Source of the DNA: Muribaculaceae bacterium
GTDB lineage: Bacteria; Bacteroidota; Bacteroidia; Bacteroidales; Muribaculaceae
DNA: 64,000 bases
Assembly (NCBI GenBank): GCA_017935045.1
Contig: JAGBIJ010000061.1
Span: 1 to 64,000, forward strand
Direction: 5' to 3'
Below are positions 37,401 to 43,919 of the stretch, piece by piece. The notes beneath the pieces were generated by a model. The model did no database searches. It worked only from the letters and a program-made list of their open reading frames with translations, and had not been told where the DNA came from. Position 1 is the stretch's first letter, and each line of letters opens with the position of its first letter. Position numbers and translations under genes: made by a program.

Positions 37401-38977
37401 TCAAGCTTACCGCGCTTGAGAACAACAAGCCGGTCACACTCCGTACTAAAATAATCGACGACAATACTGTCGCTATTCTCGATACCGGCGCCAACCGAGA
37501 CCTGAAGATTGTGGTTACCGAGGTGCGCAAGGATAAGAACACACCTTTGCGCAACGCCGCCGACTATGCCGTGCGCTTCCTGATGATGCCTCGCAGCTTC
37601 AGTTTCAAGTGGCGCCAGACCCATTCGCTCAATATCCCTCTGTTCCGTCCTGATGTGGGCGACGTCTTCGGTCAAAGCCGCAATTACGGCCCGATGAGTC
37701 CCGGACTTGACTTCGCGTTCGGCTTCGTCGACGAGAGCTTCATCGACAAGGCCAAGCAGCGCGGCTGGCTGATGACCGACGGCGACCAGACATCTCCGGC
37801 CATCTGGAACAACACCACGGAGTTCAATTTTGAGCTTAACCTCGAGCCTATACGCGGTCTCAAGATTTTGCTTACCAACAACCGTACCGACAATCGTACC
37901 CAGCAATACCAGTTCATGTACGAGGATATGGCGCCCTCACGCTCCGGTTCGTTTACTAAGACGCATATAGCCATCCTGACGGCGTTGCGGGGTTCTTCCG
38001 CCGAAGACGGCTATGCCTCACAGGCGTTTACCGATTTCCTGAACAATATCCCGATTGTCGCTTCCCGTTTCGAAGAGCAATTCCATGGCCGGCAATATCC
38101 CTCCACCGGCTTTATGAAGGGCAATCCGCTTGGCGGCACCAACTTCGACCCCGAGGTCGGAAGCGTCTCGCGTACAAGCTCCGACGTGCTTATCCCCGCT
38201 TTCTTAGCGGCTTATTCGGGCGGCGACGCGCGCAAAGTGTCGCTGACAGCCTTCCCCTCGCTGGCCGCCATCCGCCCCAACTGGCGCATCACATACGACG
38301 GACTGATGCAGATAGAGTGGTTCAAGAAGCTGTTCAAAAACTTCACACTGAGCCACGCCTACCAGTGTACCTATTCCGTGGGTTCATATTCATCATACCT
38401 CAACTGGATTGGTGTGGACGGCAATCTCGGCTTCACGCTCGACGAGCAGACGCAGAGTCCCATTCCCTCCTCGCCGTTCAACCTTTCCTCAGCGGCCATT
38501 ACCGAAAAATTCGCGCCCCTTATCGGCGTGAGCGCCACTCTCAGCAACGATATGACTTTCAATCTTGAGTACCGCGACTCGCGCACGCTGACTCTAAACG
38601 CATCCGCCGGACAGATAGTGGAGGCCACGAGCAAACAGTTCACAGCCGGTATCGGCTACAAGATAGCCAACTTCAATAAGATTCTGAAGTTCGGCTCGAA
38701 GCAGGGCAGCGTGAGCAACGACCTGACGCTGAACCTCGACTTCTCGTTCTCCAACAACCAGAGTCTTATCCGCAAGATCGAGACCGCCTTTACCCAGGCT
38801 CAGAACGGTGCCGAGACAATGAGTATCAATTTCTCGGCGCAATATATCTTGTCGCGCCGCATTACTCTCGGCGCATTCTTCGACCACCAGTTCAACAAGC
38901 CCCTTGTCTCCAACAGTTCGTATCCTACCTCCAACACCAACTACGGCATATCCGTCAACATGTCTCTGGCCCGCTGA
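31469..38977 (+). CDS. sprA: T9SS outer-membrane translocon protein SprA
   Basis: SprA is the very large 36-stranded barrel of the type IX secretion system. This protein has about 2500 residues, within the family range of about 2300-2500. It has a signal/TM segment near residues 10-35 and a following Pro-rich stretch. Tandem beta regions carry the family phrase NPDGFFDYIEGYTV near 610, and a long Tyr/Asp/Asn-rich barrel runs to the C terminus (ISVNMSLAR). In-frame starts are a GTG at 31448, an ATG at 31469 (used) and an ATG at 31490; I cannot separate these. It is downstream of ruvA and probably co-transcribed. Other T9SS parts are not in the window. Confidence 0.93.
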   Translation: MTRGLIDMIPKGRKNIVLVVGVMLMASFLSVVIAVPQAVRTGQLAPPPSNPPVQYISGTHIPDSIIMPSPVQTTLPQEYADYAGREYAADLRDPSNIKTEAVYDPETGMYVLHTKVGDMDLVTPYQMSASEYNRVAIRQDMMDYYRQRNAENFEQKEKQPFNILDMNFALGPLEKVFGPGGVRLTTQGSIQLNMGMKSNKTDNPALSVNSRRKTFFDFDQKIQATINASVGDKMKFNMTYNTDATFDFDSKNLKLAYEGKEDEIIKSIEAGNVSMTTGSSLIRGSTALFGMKTKLQFGKLTLTGLISQQNSESKTVNTQGGVQSTKFSIKADDYDANRHFFLGQFFYEHYDEFAAKLPYVSSGVNITRIEVWVTNKSGRYDESRNFVGFMDLGESANLATDYWTPNPSLPNPSNQSNNLLSVIKSEYPGARDINSVTQVLEPLSAYGISGGRDYEKVESARLLKSSEYTLNSTLGYISLKSALSSDEVLAVAYEYTYGGQVYQVGEFSNDVTATDQSLYLKMLRGTTISPKLPMWRLMMKNVYSLGAYQLQKKNFKLNIKYLSDTTGTEIVYLPVGPIANQPLLQVMNLDRIDSNQEGNPDGFFDYIEGYTVQSANGKIIFPVAEPFGKNLIKKIGDPVLARPYAYTELYDSTLTVARQFADKNKFTLSGEYQASNGAQIRLGAMNVPRGSVVVTAGGVTLTENSDYTVDYTMGIVTITNQSIIDSGTNVSVSLENQSLFSMQRKTLLGLDAQYRFNKDFTLGGTLLHFSEKALTEKVNLGDEVINNTMWGLNLSYNTKFMWLTNLLNKIPTVNATAPSTLALTAEFAQLVPHQQKSGSAQGSAYIDDFESTQTGIDLRSPYSWFLASTPYDGSNDALFPEAGLSNNVDYGKNRALLAWYYIDRMFTQKNSSMIPGYLKNDLDQLSNPYVREIPTREIFPNRESNYGESQTIQTLNLSFYPTERGPYNLDNTNIDSDGNLLNPEKRWGGIMRKMDNTNFETSNVEYIQFWMLDPFLDPQLNNTEGGDLYFNFGEISEDVLKDGMKSYENGLPIDGSNQFITETNWGRVSTQNSLTYAFENAENARPMQDVGLDGLPNADEYNFPSYSSFLDGMRRTLSPAKVSELEDNPFSVFSDPAQDNYHFYRSPWYDEHRSTILERYKHYNGVEGNSLSPDQSTNPMYQSARTVPDVEDINQDNTLNEYERYFQYKVSIRPEDLEVGKNYITDKVESHMLCPNGKYLDVVWYQFKIPLKQPDKVVGGISDWSTVRFARMFMTGFKAVTHLRFATLELVRGEWRNYEFNLNSRDDSPAEGELDMSIVNIEENAGRQPVNYVLPPNVTRIQDPGQAQATQLNEQSMSLKVTNLQAGDARGVYKNTQMDLRIYKRLQMWVHAEALMDNTTNLKNGDLAMFIRLGSDVKNNYYEYEIPLELTAPKKYNNMNSADRRLVWPESNRLDIPFDIFTTIKTRRNHDRSAGMEGVGYNTVYSYHDPDNDKNTVAVLGNPSLSDVRVMLVGVRNKSNSVKAGTVWLNELKVTDFDESGGWAAKANVNLGLSDVATVNFGGHMETAGFGGVDQGLAARRLDDYEQFNVAVQTDLGKFLPSGAKLNAPIYYSYSKEKTTPKYNPLDQDILLKDALDATANKQERDSITNYAVTRKTVESFSISGLRFNVQSKTPMPWDPANFQLSFSFNKQKNVDPTTEYENTSDYKGSFQYTYSPLIKGLKPFGWVKGKGKGAKFLREWELNWLFNSLTFSTNMSRYYYEQQTRSETDVYFQLPVQVSKNFLWDRQLNLTWNLTKSLSFTFSSNTTARIEETVGAVNRKLFPDKYKEWRDTVMSSIRGLGTPWNYNQTFTATYRAPFNKIPALDFLTGNASYNATYRWDRGATIADVNVGNTIQNQATWNADARLNFETLFNKVPYLKAVNKRFSVSSSARRNNVKNGKGNDRNKEKNKPKKFERAVTLAADTLTVVKHNLKAKKIKLTALENNKPVTLRTKIIDDNTVAILDTGANRDLKIVVTEVRKDKNTPLRNAADYAVRFLMMPRSFSFKWRQTHSLNIPLFRPDVGDVFGQSRNYGPMSPGLDFAFGFVDESFIDKAKQRGWLMTDGDQTSPAIWNNTTEFNFELNLEPIRGLKILLTNNRTDNRTQQYQFMYEDMAPSRSGSFTKTHIAILTALRGSSAEDGYASQAFTDFLNNIPIVASRFEEQFHGRQYPSTGFMKGNPLGGTNFDPEVGSVSRTSSDVLIPAFLAAYSGGDARKVSLTAFPSLAAIRPNWRITYDGLMQIEWFKKLFKNFTLSHAYQCTYSVGSYSSYLNWIGVDGNLGFTLDEQTQSPIPSSPFNLSSAAITEKFAPLIGVSATLSNDMTFNLEYRDSRTLTLNASAGQIVEATSKQFTAGIGYKIANFNKILKFGSKQGSVSNDLTLNLDFSFSNNQSLIRKIETAFTQAQNGAETMSINFSAQYILSRRITLGAFFDHQFNKPLVSNSSYPTSNTNYGISVNMSLAR

Positions 38978-39046
38978 TACTTGCCTTAGCGTTATGCAGC
39001 ATGCTGCCTGGCAGGGGCGGGTGGTGCGTATCTGTCGGAGAATGAA

Positions 39047-39075
39047 AAAGTTAATTAAAGTTAATTAAAGTTAAT
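39047..39075 (+). repeat. A/T-rich 10-bp tandem repeat
   Basis: AAAGTTAATT is repeated nearly three times (39047-39056, 39057-39066, 39067-39075), 114 bases before the replisome-organiser-like gene. Short A/T iterated repeats before a replication-type gene recall iterons, but a chance low-complexity run cannot be excluded. Confidence 0.7.
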
Positions 39076-39157
39076 ACGGGATTTGCAAGTGTCGGGGAAT
39101 CAGGAGGTTGGTTATGTTATTAAGTATGACACTAAAAAATAATCCAATAAAAATCAT

Positions 39158-39165
39158 TATCTTTG
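39158..39165 (+). promoter_or_regulatory. -7 box before the island genes
   Basis: TATCTTTG matches the box, 23 bases before the ATG at 39189. The upstream half has no clear TTG. Confidence 0.5.
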
Positions 39166-39188
39166 TAAAAAATTAATTTACTAAAATA

Positions 39189-40223
39189 ATGAACGGATGG
39201 ATAAAAATTAGCAGAAGCCTGCTGAACCACTGGATCTGGCAGGATGCGGTGCGCCTTAAGTGGTGGCTCGACCTTTTGATGATGGCGGCCTGGGAGGATA
39301 AGGAGTGGTATGACGATGGCCATACGTTTACGCTCAGACGTGGGCAGACGGTGGCTTCAATCGGTTATCTTGTGATGCGCTGGAAGTGCAGCAAACCGAC
39401 CGTCATAAAGTTCCTGAAAATGCTCGAGAGGGAGAAGATGATAAAGCGCGTAACCCTTTACAGGCGAACGCCGCTTTTAACTATCTGTAATTATGATAAT
39501 TATCAGTCGCTTGTTGACACGCAGGCTGACACGCAGGCTGACATGCAGGCTGACATGCAGGCTGACATGCAGGCTGACATGCAGGCTGACACCTTAGTTG
39601 ACACAAATAAAGAATATAAAGAAAATAAGGAAGTTAAGAAGAATAAGAAAAACAGACAAAGAAAGGATTGTGAGTATTTTGAGAAGGATATTCGTAATGG
39701 AGATTTTTCCGATGATGAAGCTTCGGTAGATTCAGTTTCCGAAGCTCCGGCAAAGGGCGATTTGTCTGATTTTGAGCGGCAGTTTGAAGCATTCAGGCAG
39801 CTTTATCCGGGAAGCAAGCGTGGCCTCAAAGTGGAATTTGCCAATCTCAGAAAAAAATATCCACAAAAGTGGCGCGAAATCGTTCCGCAGCTCGTGCCGG
39901 CCGTCGGGCGTCTGCTTGCTTACCGCCGGGCCGTCACCGAGGCCAATGGCCGGGGAGCGCGCATTTTCCTGCCGAATTTAGCGAACTTGTCTACGTGGAT
40001 AAGCAATGCCCGCTGGCAAGATGAGTTTCCCGGAATTCCGCAGCCCCTTATTGCTCAATCTTTTGTCAATCAACCCGTAATACCCGTCAACAACTATGTC
40101 GCAAGTTCAGTCTATAGGCCAGATAATGGCCGTCAGCAGAGGCAAGAGGAATTTGCCCGCTACATCTTCAACAAGCTCTCGACTCCCGACGCTGCCCGCC
40201 CGGACATCTCAGGGTGCTATTGA
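39189..40223 (+). CDS. Phage-/plasmid-type replication organiser-like DNA-binding protein
   Basis: The 344-residue protein has an N-terminal winged-helix part (residues 1-105: GWIKISRSLLNHW, a DKEW turn, CSKPTVIKFLKMLEREKMI as recognition helix, then LLTICNYDNYQS). This layout is what I know from Bacteroidota phage and mobile-element replication proteins. Residues 108-136 are a tandem repeat of QAD units, followed by a Lys/Glu/Asn-rich stretch (138-160). A C-terminal domain (about 190-290) has FRQLYPGSKRG and LANLSTWISNARW. Its last 43 codons overlap the next gene out of frame. No other phage gene is near. Confidence 0.65.
   Translation: MNGWIKISRSLLNHWIWQDAVRLKWWLDLLMMAAWEDKEWYDDGHTFTLRRGQTVASIGYLVMRWKCSKPTVIKFLKMLEREKMIKRVTLYRRTPLLTICNYDNYQSLVDTQADTQADMQADMQADMQADMQADTLVDTNKEYKENKEVKKNKKNRQRKDCEYFEKDIRNGDFSDDEASVDSVSEAPAKGDLSDFERQFEAFRQLYPGSKRGLKVEFANLRKKYPQKWREIVPQLVPAVGRLLAYRRAVTEANGRGARIFLPNLANLSTWISNARWQDEFPGIPQPLIAQSFVNQPVIPVNNYVASSVYRPDNGRQQRQEEFARYIFNKLSTPDAARPDISGCY
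39516..39587 (+). repeat. Six-copy 12-bp tandem repeat inside the coding region
   Basis: Two units of GACACGCAGGCT and four of GACATGCAGGCT follow each other without gaps. Each unit encodes D-T/M-Q-A in frame, so copy number can vary without frameshift. The near-identity of units suggests recent slippage. Confidence 0.92.
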
Positions 40224-40893
40224 GCTGAAGAAGCGTTACCCCGAAGGGGCGGCGCAGGTGCTGACGCTCTTCAATCCGCAGATGCAGGTGCAGTATTGCC
40301 GCGATGTAGACCGCGTCCACTTCGGCCTGGCGCCTAAGATCGGCCATTTGGCGGAGGCCTTTGGCGCTAACTCGGCGGAGACTTGGCTCGAGGTGCAGCT
40401 TGCCGACCTCTCGGAGTTCGCCGGATGCAAGGAGAAGCTCTCAATCAACCAGATACGCGAGATGGCCCAGATGATAATCCAGCATTATCCTTACTACAAT
40501 CTGGCGGAGTTCATGCTCTTTTTCCAGCGTTTCAAGCAGTGTCGTTACGGGCGTTTCTACGGCTCTGTCGACCCGATGCTGATTCTGCAGGCTCTGGGCG
40601 ATTTCAACCGCGAACGCGCCCGGGCCTTCGACGCGCGCCGGCAGCAGCAGCAGGAGCAGCGCCGCGCCCTGGAGCAGCGCGGATTAAGCGAATTGCAGCA
40701 ACGCTATAAGGAGCGCGTTCCCGGCGCGTTTACCGAGCAAGCGCCGCTGACCTTCCTGCAATATCGCCTGATGGGCTACGACAGCATGCCGGCCGAACAG
40801 CTGGAGCATGAGCTTGCCGAGTTGGCCACGGGCCGCAAGACCCTGCCTACCGACCTTACCGACATCCTTGAGGCGGCCTGCCACGCCGGTTAG
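40096..40893 (+). CDS. Island protein of unknown function (DUF6633-like)
   Basis: The 265-residue protein has a Ser/Thr-rich, basic N terminus (1-38). A helical body follows with GLAPKIGHLAEAFG near 75, ISxxQI-like helices and a YPYYNLAEFMLFFQRFK segment near 130. A Gln/Glu/Arg-rich coiled coil lies at about 175-215. I recall similar proteins next to replication genes in Bacteroidota elements (DUF6633), but with low certainty. The start overlaps the previous gene by 128 bases in another frame; the next in-frame Met (40129) still overlaps by 95. Its end overlaps a small leftward gene by 38 bases. Confidence 0.65.
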   Translation: MSQVQSIGQIMAVSRGKRNLPATSSTSSRLPTLPARTSQGAIELKKRYPEGAAQVLTLFNPQMQVQYCRDVDRVHFGLAPKIGHLAEAFGANSAETWLEVQLADLSEFAGCKEKLSINQIREMAQMIIQHYPYYNLAEFMLFFQRFKQCRYGRFYGSVDPMLILQALGDFNRERARAFDARRQQQQEQRRALEQRGLSELQQRYKERVPGAFTEQAPLTFLQYRLMGYDSMPAEQLEHELAELATGRKTLPTDLTDILEAACHAG

Positions 40894-41077
40894 CGGCAGG
40901 CTTGCGGCAGGCCCGGACTAAAGCGCAGCCGGCGCAGCGGATTGGCTCGGAATCGCAGCCGGGGTTTTTGCGCTTTTCGCGTAGGCATCGCCAACGATGG
41001 CGCAGCGATAGCAGCATGCCTATGACAATGGCTGCTAAAATGATGGCTACTATAGTGTATTGCCAGGCTACGGACAT
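40856..41077 (-). CDS. Small Cys-rich single-span membrane protein
   Basis: The 73-residue protein has one membrane helix (about residues 8-26, IVAIILAAIVIGMLLSL). A basic, Cys-rich tail follows (CLREKRKNPGCDS, then CAGCALVRAC). This is similar in shape to FeoB-associated Cys-rich membrane proteins. The Cys motif and helix argue against a shadow frame. It sits 55 bases downstream of topB on the same strand. Its last 38 bases overlap the convergent island gene, which is unusual and lowers the certainty of its exact C terminus. A metal-related role is a guess. Confidence 0.6.
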   Translation of the reverse strand: MSVAWQYTIVAIILAAIVIGMLLSLRHRWRCLREKRKNPGCDSEPIRCAGCALVRACRKPAANRRGRPPQGCR

Positions 41078-41132
41078 GATGCGGATTCTATAACGAGTGA
41101 TGCTTAAGAGGCTGGTTTTATAGTGTAACGCC

Positions 41133-42995
41133 TCAGGAGGCGGTTTTGTCAGCTGAAGCCTTTGCTTTTTTTGCAGTGTCTTTCGGCGGTTCAGCCGGGG
41201 GAGCTGCGATGCGGCGCGGTGTGTTGTCGGAGAGGACGGAGTGGACTATCTGGGCTATCATCTGCTTCTGTGCGGCTATGAACTCCGCTGCGTCATATTC
41301 GCCGCGCTCTATGCGTCGCAGGCGGTTCTCCCACAGACCGGTAAGCCGGGCGCTTTTCAGCAGATCCTCTTTTATCAGGCTGATTAGCGTCACGCCGGCC
41401 TCAGTGGCTCGTATGCTCTTGCGCTCGCGGCGTATATAGCCGCGTTTGTAGAGTATCTCGATGATGGCGGCACGGGTGGACGGACGGCCTATTCCGTTGG
41501 CCTTCAGTGATTCGCGCAATTCCTCGTCATCTACCATATTGCCAGCCGTCTCCATAGCTTTCAGCAAGGTGCCTTCGGTAAAGTATTTGGGCGGCTGCGA
41601 AGTCTTTTTGGCGAGCAGCGGGGAGTGCGGACCCGATTCCCCCTTTACAAAGGAGGGCAGGATATTGTCTTTCTCTTTTTCAGCGGGTTCGTCGTCGGCT
41701 TTTGCGGCGCGGGCATAGACAGTTTTCCAGCCTGGCGAGGTAATTACCTTGCCGGTGGCCTTGAAAGCGGTGTCGCCTACAGCGGCCGAGACCACGGTCT
41801 GCTCAAACAGGCAGTCCGGGAAAAAAACGGATACGAAGCGTCGTGCTACGGTATGAAACACCTTCAGCTCCAGGTCGGTAAGTCCGGCAGCCAGAGGCTG
41901 GCCGGTGGGGATGATGGCGTGGTGGTCAGTCACTTTGCTATTGTCGAACACCTTCTTGCTTTTGGGGAGCTTCTTGTCGCGTATCTGCTGCAGCAGCTCC
42001 TGATAGTCGGCAAGAGAATTGAGAATGGCGGCACACTTCGGATAGACATCGTCGGTAAGGTATGTAGTGTCTACACGCGGGTATGTGGTCAGTTTCTTTT
42101 CATACAGGCTCTGTATGACGCGCAGGGTGGTGTCGGCGCTCATGCCGAACCGCTTGTTGCACTCCACTTGCAGGCTCGTGAGGTCGAACAGTCGCGGAGG
42201 CGCCTCGCGTCCCTTCTTCTTGGCAACGTCGGTCACGGTCAGGGGCATCTCCCTCAGCTTCTCGAGCAGGGCGGCGCCGGCCTCCTGAGTATCAAAAGGC
42301 TTTAGCGCGGAGGTAAAGACCGTTTCGCGGTATAGCGTGCGCAGTTCCCATGTGTCCTTGGGAACGAAATTTTCAATCTCCTGCTGCCGCTGTACCACCA
42401 GTGCAAGCGTCGGGGTCTGCACCCGGCCAATGGACAGCACCTGGCCGTTCTCCCCATATTTCAATGTATAGAGGCGCGTGGCGTTCATACCGAGAATCCA
42501 GTCGCCGATAGCACGGCACAGCCCAGCTATATACAGCGGCTCCAGCTCCTTGTGGGGACGGAGATGGCGGAAACCATCGCGTATGGAGTCGTCTGTAAGC
42601 GACGAAATCCACAGGCGCGACACAGGTTTGTCGCAGCCTGCCTTCTGCATTACCCACCGCTGAATCAGCTCTCCCTCCTGGCCGGCGTCGCCGCAGTTTA
42701 TTACCTCGTCGGCTTTGCCGATAAGTGTCTCAATCACATTGAACTGGCGGCGGATGCTCTCCTGATCTATCAGCTTGATTCCGAACACGGGGGGAATCAT
42801 GGGGAGCGCGCCCAGGCTCCACCGCTTCCATAGCGGCGAGTAGTCGTGCGGCTCCTTGAGGGTGCAGAGGTGGCCGAAGGTCCAGGTCACACAGTAGCCG
42901 TTGCCCTCATAGTAGCCGTCATGGCGCGTTGTGGCGCCGAGAATGTCGGCAATGTCCTTGCCGACGCTCGGTTTCTCGGTAATGCAAAGCTTCAT
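41133..42995 (-). CDS. topB: DNA topoisomerase III
   Basis: This type IA topoisomerase has 620 residues. It has the TOPRIM start CITEKPSVGKDIA, the acidic site GDAGQEGEL (102-110, with Gln where most family members have Arg), ALC-like helix SIGRVQTPTL near 188 and the catalytic Tyr at 305 (TTYPRVDTTY). The C-terminal part has GIGRPSTRAAII near 505. There is no C-terminal zinc finger; the tail is Ala/Lys/Pro-rich. It separates catenated DNA and recombination intermediates. It lies 10 bases after mazG and is probably co-transcribed. Confidence 0.92.
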   Translation of the reverse strand: MKLCITEKPSVGKDIADILGATTRHDGYYEGNGYCVTWTFGHLCTLKEPHDYSPLWKRWSLGALPMIPPVFGIKLIDQESIRRQFNVIETLIGKADEVINCGDAGQEGELIQRWVMQKAGCDKPVSRLWISSLTDDSIRDGFRHLRPHKELEPLYIAGLCRAIGDWILGMNATRLYTLKYGENGQVLSIGRVQTPTLALVVQRQQEIENFVPKDTWELRTLYRETVFTSALKPFDTQEAGAALLEKLREMPLTVTDVAKKKGREAPPRLFDLTSLQVECNKRFGMSADTTLRVIQSLYEKKLTTYPRVDTTYLTDDVYPKCAAILNSLADYQELLQQIRDKKLPKSKKVFDNSKVTDHHAIIPTGQPLAAGLTDLELKVFHTVARRFVSVFFPDCLFEQTVVSAAVGDTAFKATGKVITSPGWKTVYARAAKADDEPAEKEKDNILPSFVKGESGPHSPLLAKKTSQPPKYFTEGTLLKAMETAGNMVDDEELRESLKANGIGRPSTRAAIIEILYKRGYIRRERKSIRATEAGVTLISLIKEDLLKSARLTGLWENRLRRIERGEYDAAEFIAAQKQMIAQIVHSVLSDNTPRRIAAPPAEPPKDTAKKAKASADKTAS

Positions 42996-43005
42996 TGCGC
43001 AGCGG

Positions 43006-43788
43006 TCAGGATAGTTTTTTCGCTTCGTTCCAGATTTCGTCCATCTCGGCCAGAGTCATGTCGCGCAGCGACTTGCCTGCCTCGGCGGCCCGCTTTTCCA
43101 GATAATTGAAGCGGGATATGAATTTGCGGTTGGTGTGCTCCAGCGCATTGTCGGGATTCACGCCGTAGAGGCGGGCAGCATTGATGACAGCGAACATCAG
43201 GTCGCCGAACTCGTCGGACAGCGCTTCGCTATTGCCGCTCTTGATTTCGGCTTCGACCTCGGCTATTTCCTCGCGCACCTTGTCCCAGACCTGCGCCGGC
43301 TCCTCCCAGTCGAAGCCTACGTTACGCGCCTTCTCCTGGATACGGTTGGCCTTGATAAGCGAAGGGAGCGCGTCAGGCACTCCTGCAAGCACTGTCTTGT
43401 TCCCTCCCTTCTCGCGCAGCTTCAGCTCCTCCCAGTTGCGCTTCACGGCATCGGCGTCGTCGGCGCGGACATTGCCATAGATATGCGGATGGCGGTATAT
43501 CAGTTTATCGCACAGGGAGTCGCATACATCGGCTATGTCAAACTGCTCCTTCTCCTGAGCGATACGGGCATAGAAACAAACATGCAGCAAGACATCGCCC
43601 AGCTCCTTGCGTATGTCCGGGACGCGGTCTCCGGCCAGAGCGTCGCAGAGCTCATAGACCTCCTCTATTGTATTGGGACGAAGTGATTCGTTGGTCTGCT
43701 TGGCGTCCCAGGGGCATTTTACCCTCAGATTGTCGAGGACATCGAGCAGCCGGCCGAAAGCCTGCATTTTTTCTTCCTTGGTATGCAT
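43006..43788 (-). CDS. mazG: Nucleoside triphosphate pyrophosphohydrolase MazG
   Basis: MazG hydrolyses (d)NTPs to NMPs and clears damaged nucleotides. The 260-residue protein is the two-domain form. The first domain shows CPWDAKQTNESLRPNTIEE (near 25-43), then ELGDVLLH near 62. The second has EEIAEVEAE and DEFGDLMFAVIN near 190-200, both with the EExxE..D metal pattern. Met8 (43767) is an alternative start. It is first in the mazG-topB transcript and divergent from the nrnA-like gene. Confidence 0.94.
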   Translation of the reverse strand: MHTKEEKMQAFGRLLDVLDNLRVKCPWDAKQTNESLRPNTIEEVYELCDALAGDRVPDIRKELGDVLLHVCFYARIAQEKEQFDIADVCDSLCDKLIYRHPHIYGNVRADDADAVKRNWEELKLREKGGNKTVLAGVPDALPSLIKANRIQEKARNVGFDWEEPAQVWDKVREEIAEVEAEIKSGNSEALSDEFGDLMFAVINAARLYGVNPDNALEHTNRKFISRFNYLEKRAAEAGKSLRDMTLAEMDEIWNEAKKLS

Positions 43789-43813
43789 CGTGAGTCAATC
43801 TTATTTTTTAGTG

Positions 43814-43821
43814 CAAAGTTA
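43814..43821 (-). promoter_or_regulatory. mazG-topB -7 box
   Basis: The minus strand reads TAACTTTG 25 bases before the mazG ATG. The -33 part is not clear. It lies back to back with the box of the divergent gene. Confidence 0.5.
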
Positions 43822-43844
43822 CGGATAATTTCGGAAAAATTGAG

Positions 43845-43852
43845 TAACTTTG
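43845..43852 (+). promoter_or_regulatory. -7 box of the nrnA-like gene
   Basis: TAACTTTG, 67 bases before the ATG at 43920. No good -33 element is visible at the expected distance. Confidence 0.5.
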
Positions 43853-43919
43853 TCAATTCAATTTGCGTCGTGAGTATGCCGCGAGCAATGCGACGGCGTG
43901 TGTCGGCAAAGGAAACACT

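Noticed and set aside
36311..37906. 531-residue open frame on the minus strand opposite sprA
   Set aside because: It is an antisense shadow of sprA. The sprA frame has family features over its whole length, while this frame has no recognisable domain and no promoter or start context.
38996..39007. 12-bp perfect palindrome GCAGCATGCTGC after sprA
   Set aside because: It has no loop and no T-run, so it is a poor terminator. A single short palindrome has no support as an operator or att site.
41129..41150. CGCCT-CAGG-AGGCG hairpin at the end of topB
   Set aside because: It lies within the last topB codons, has only 5 bp and is not followed by a T-run on the minus strand, so a terminator call is not supported.
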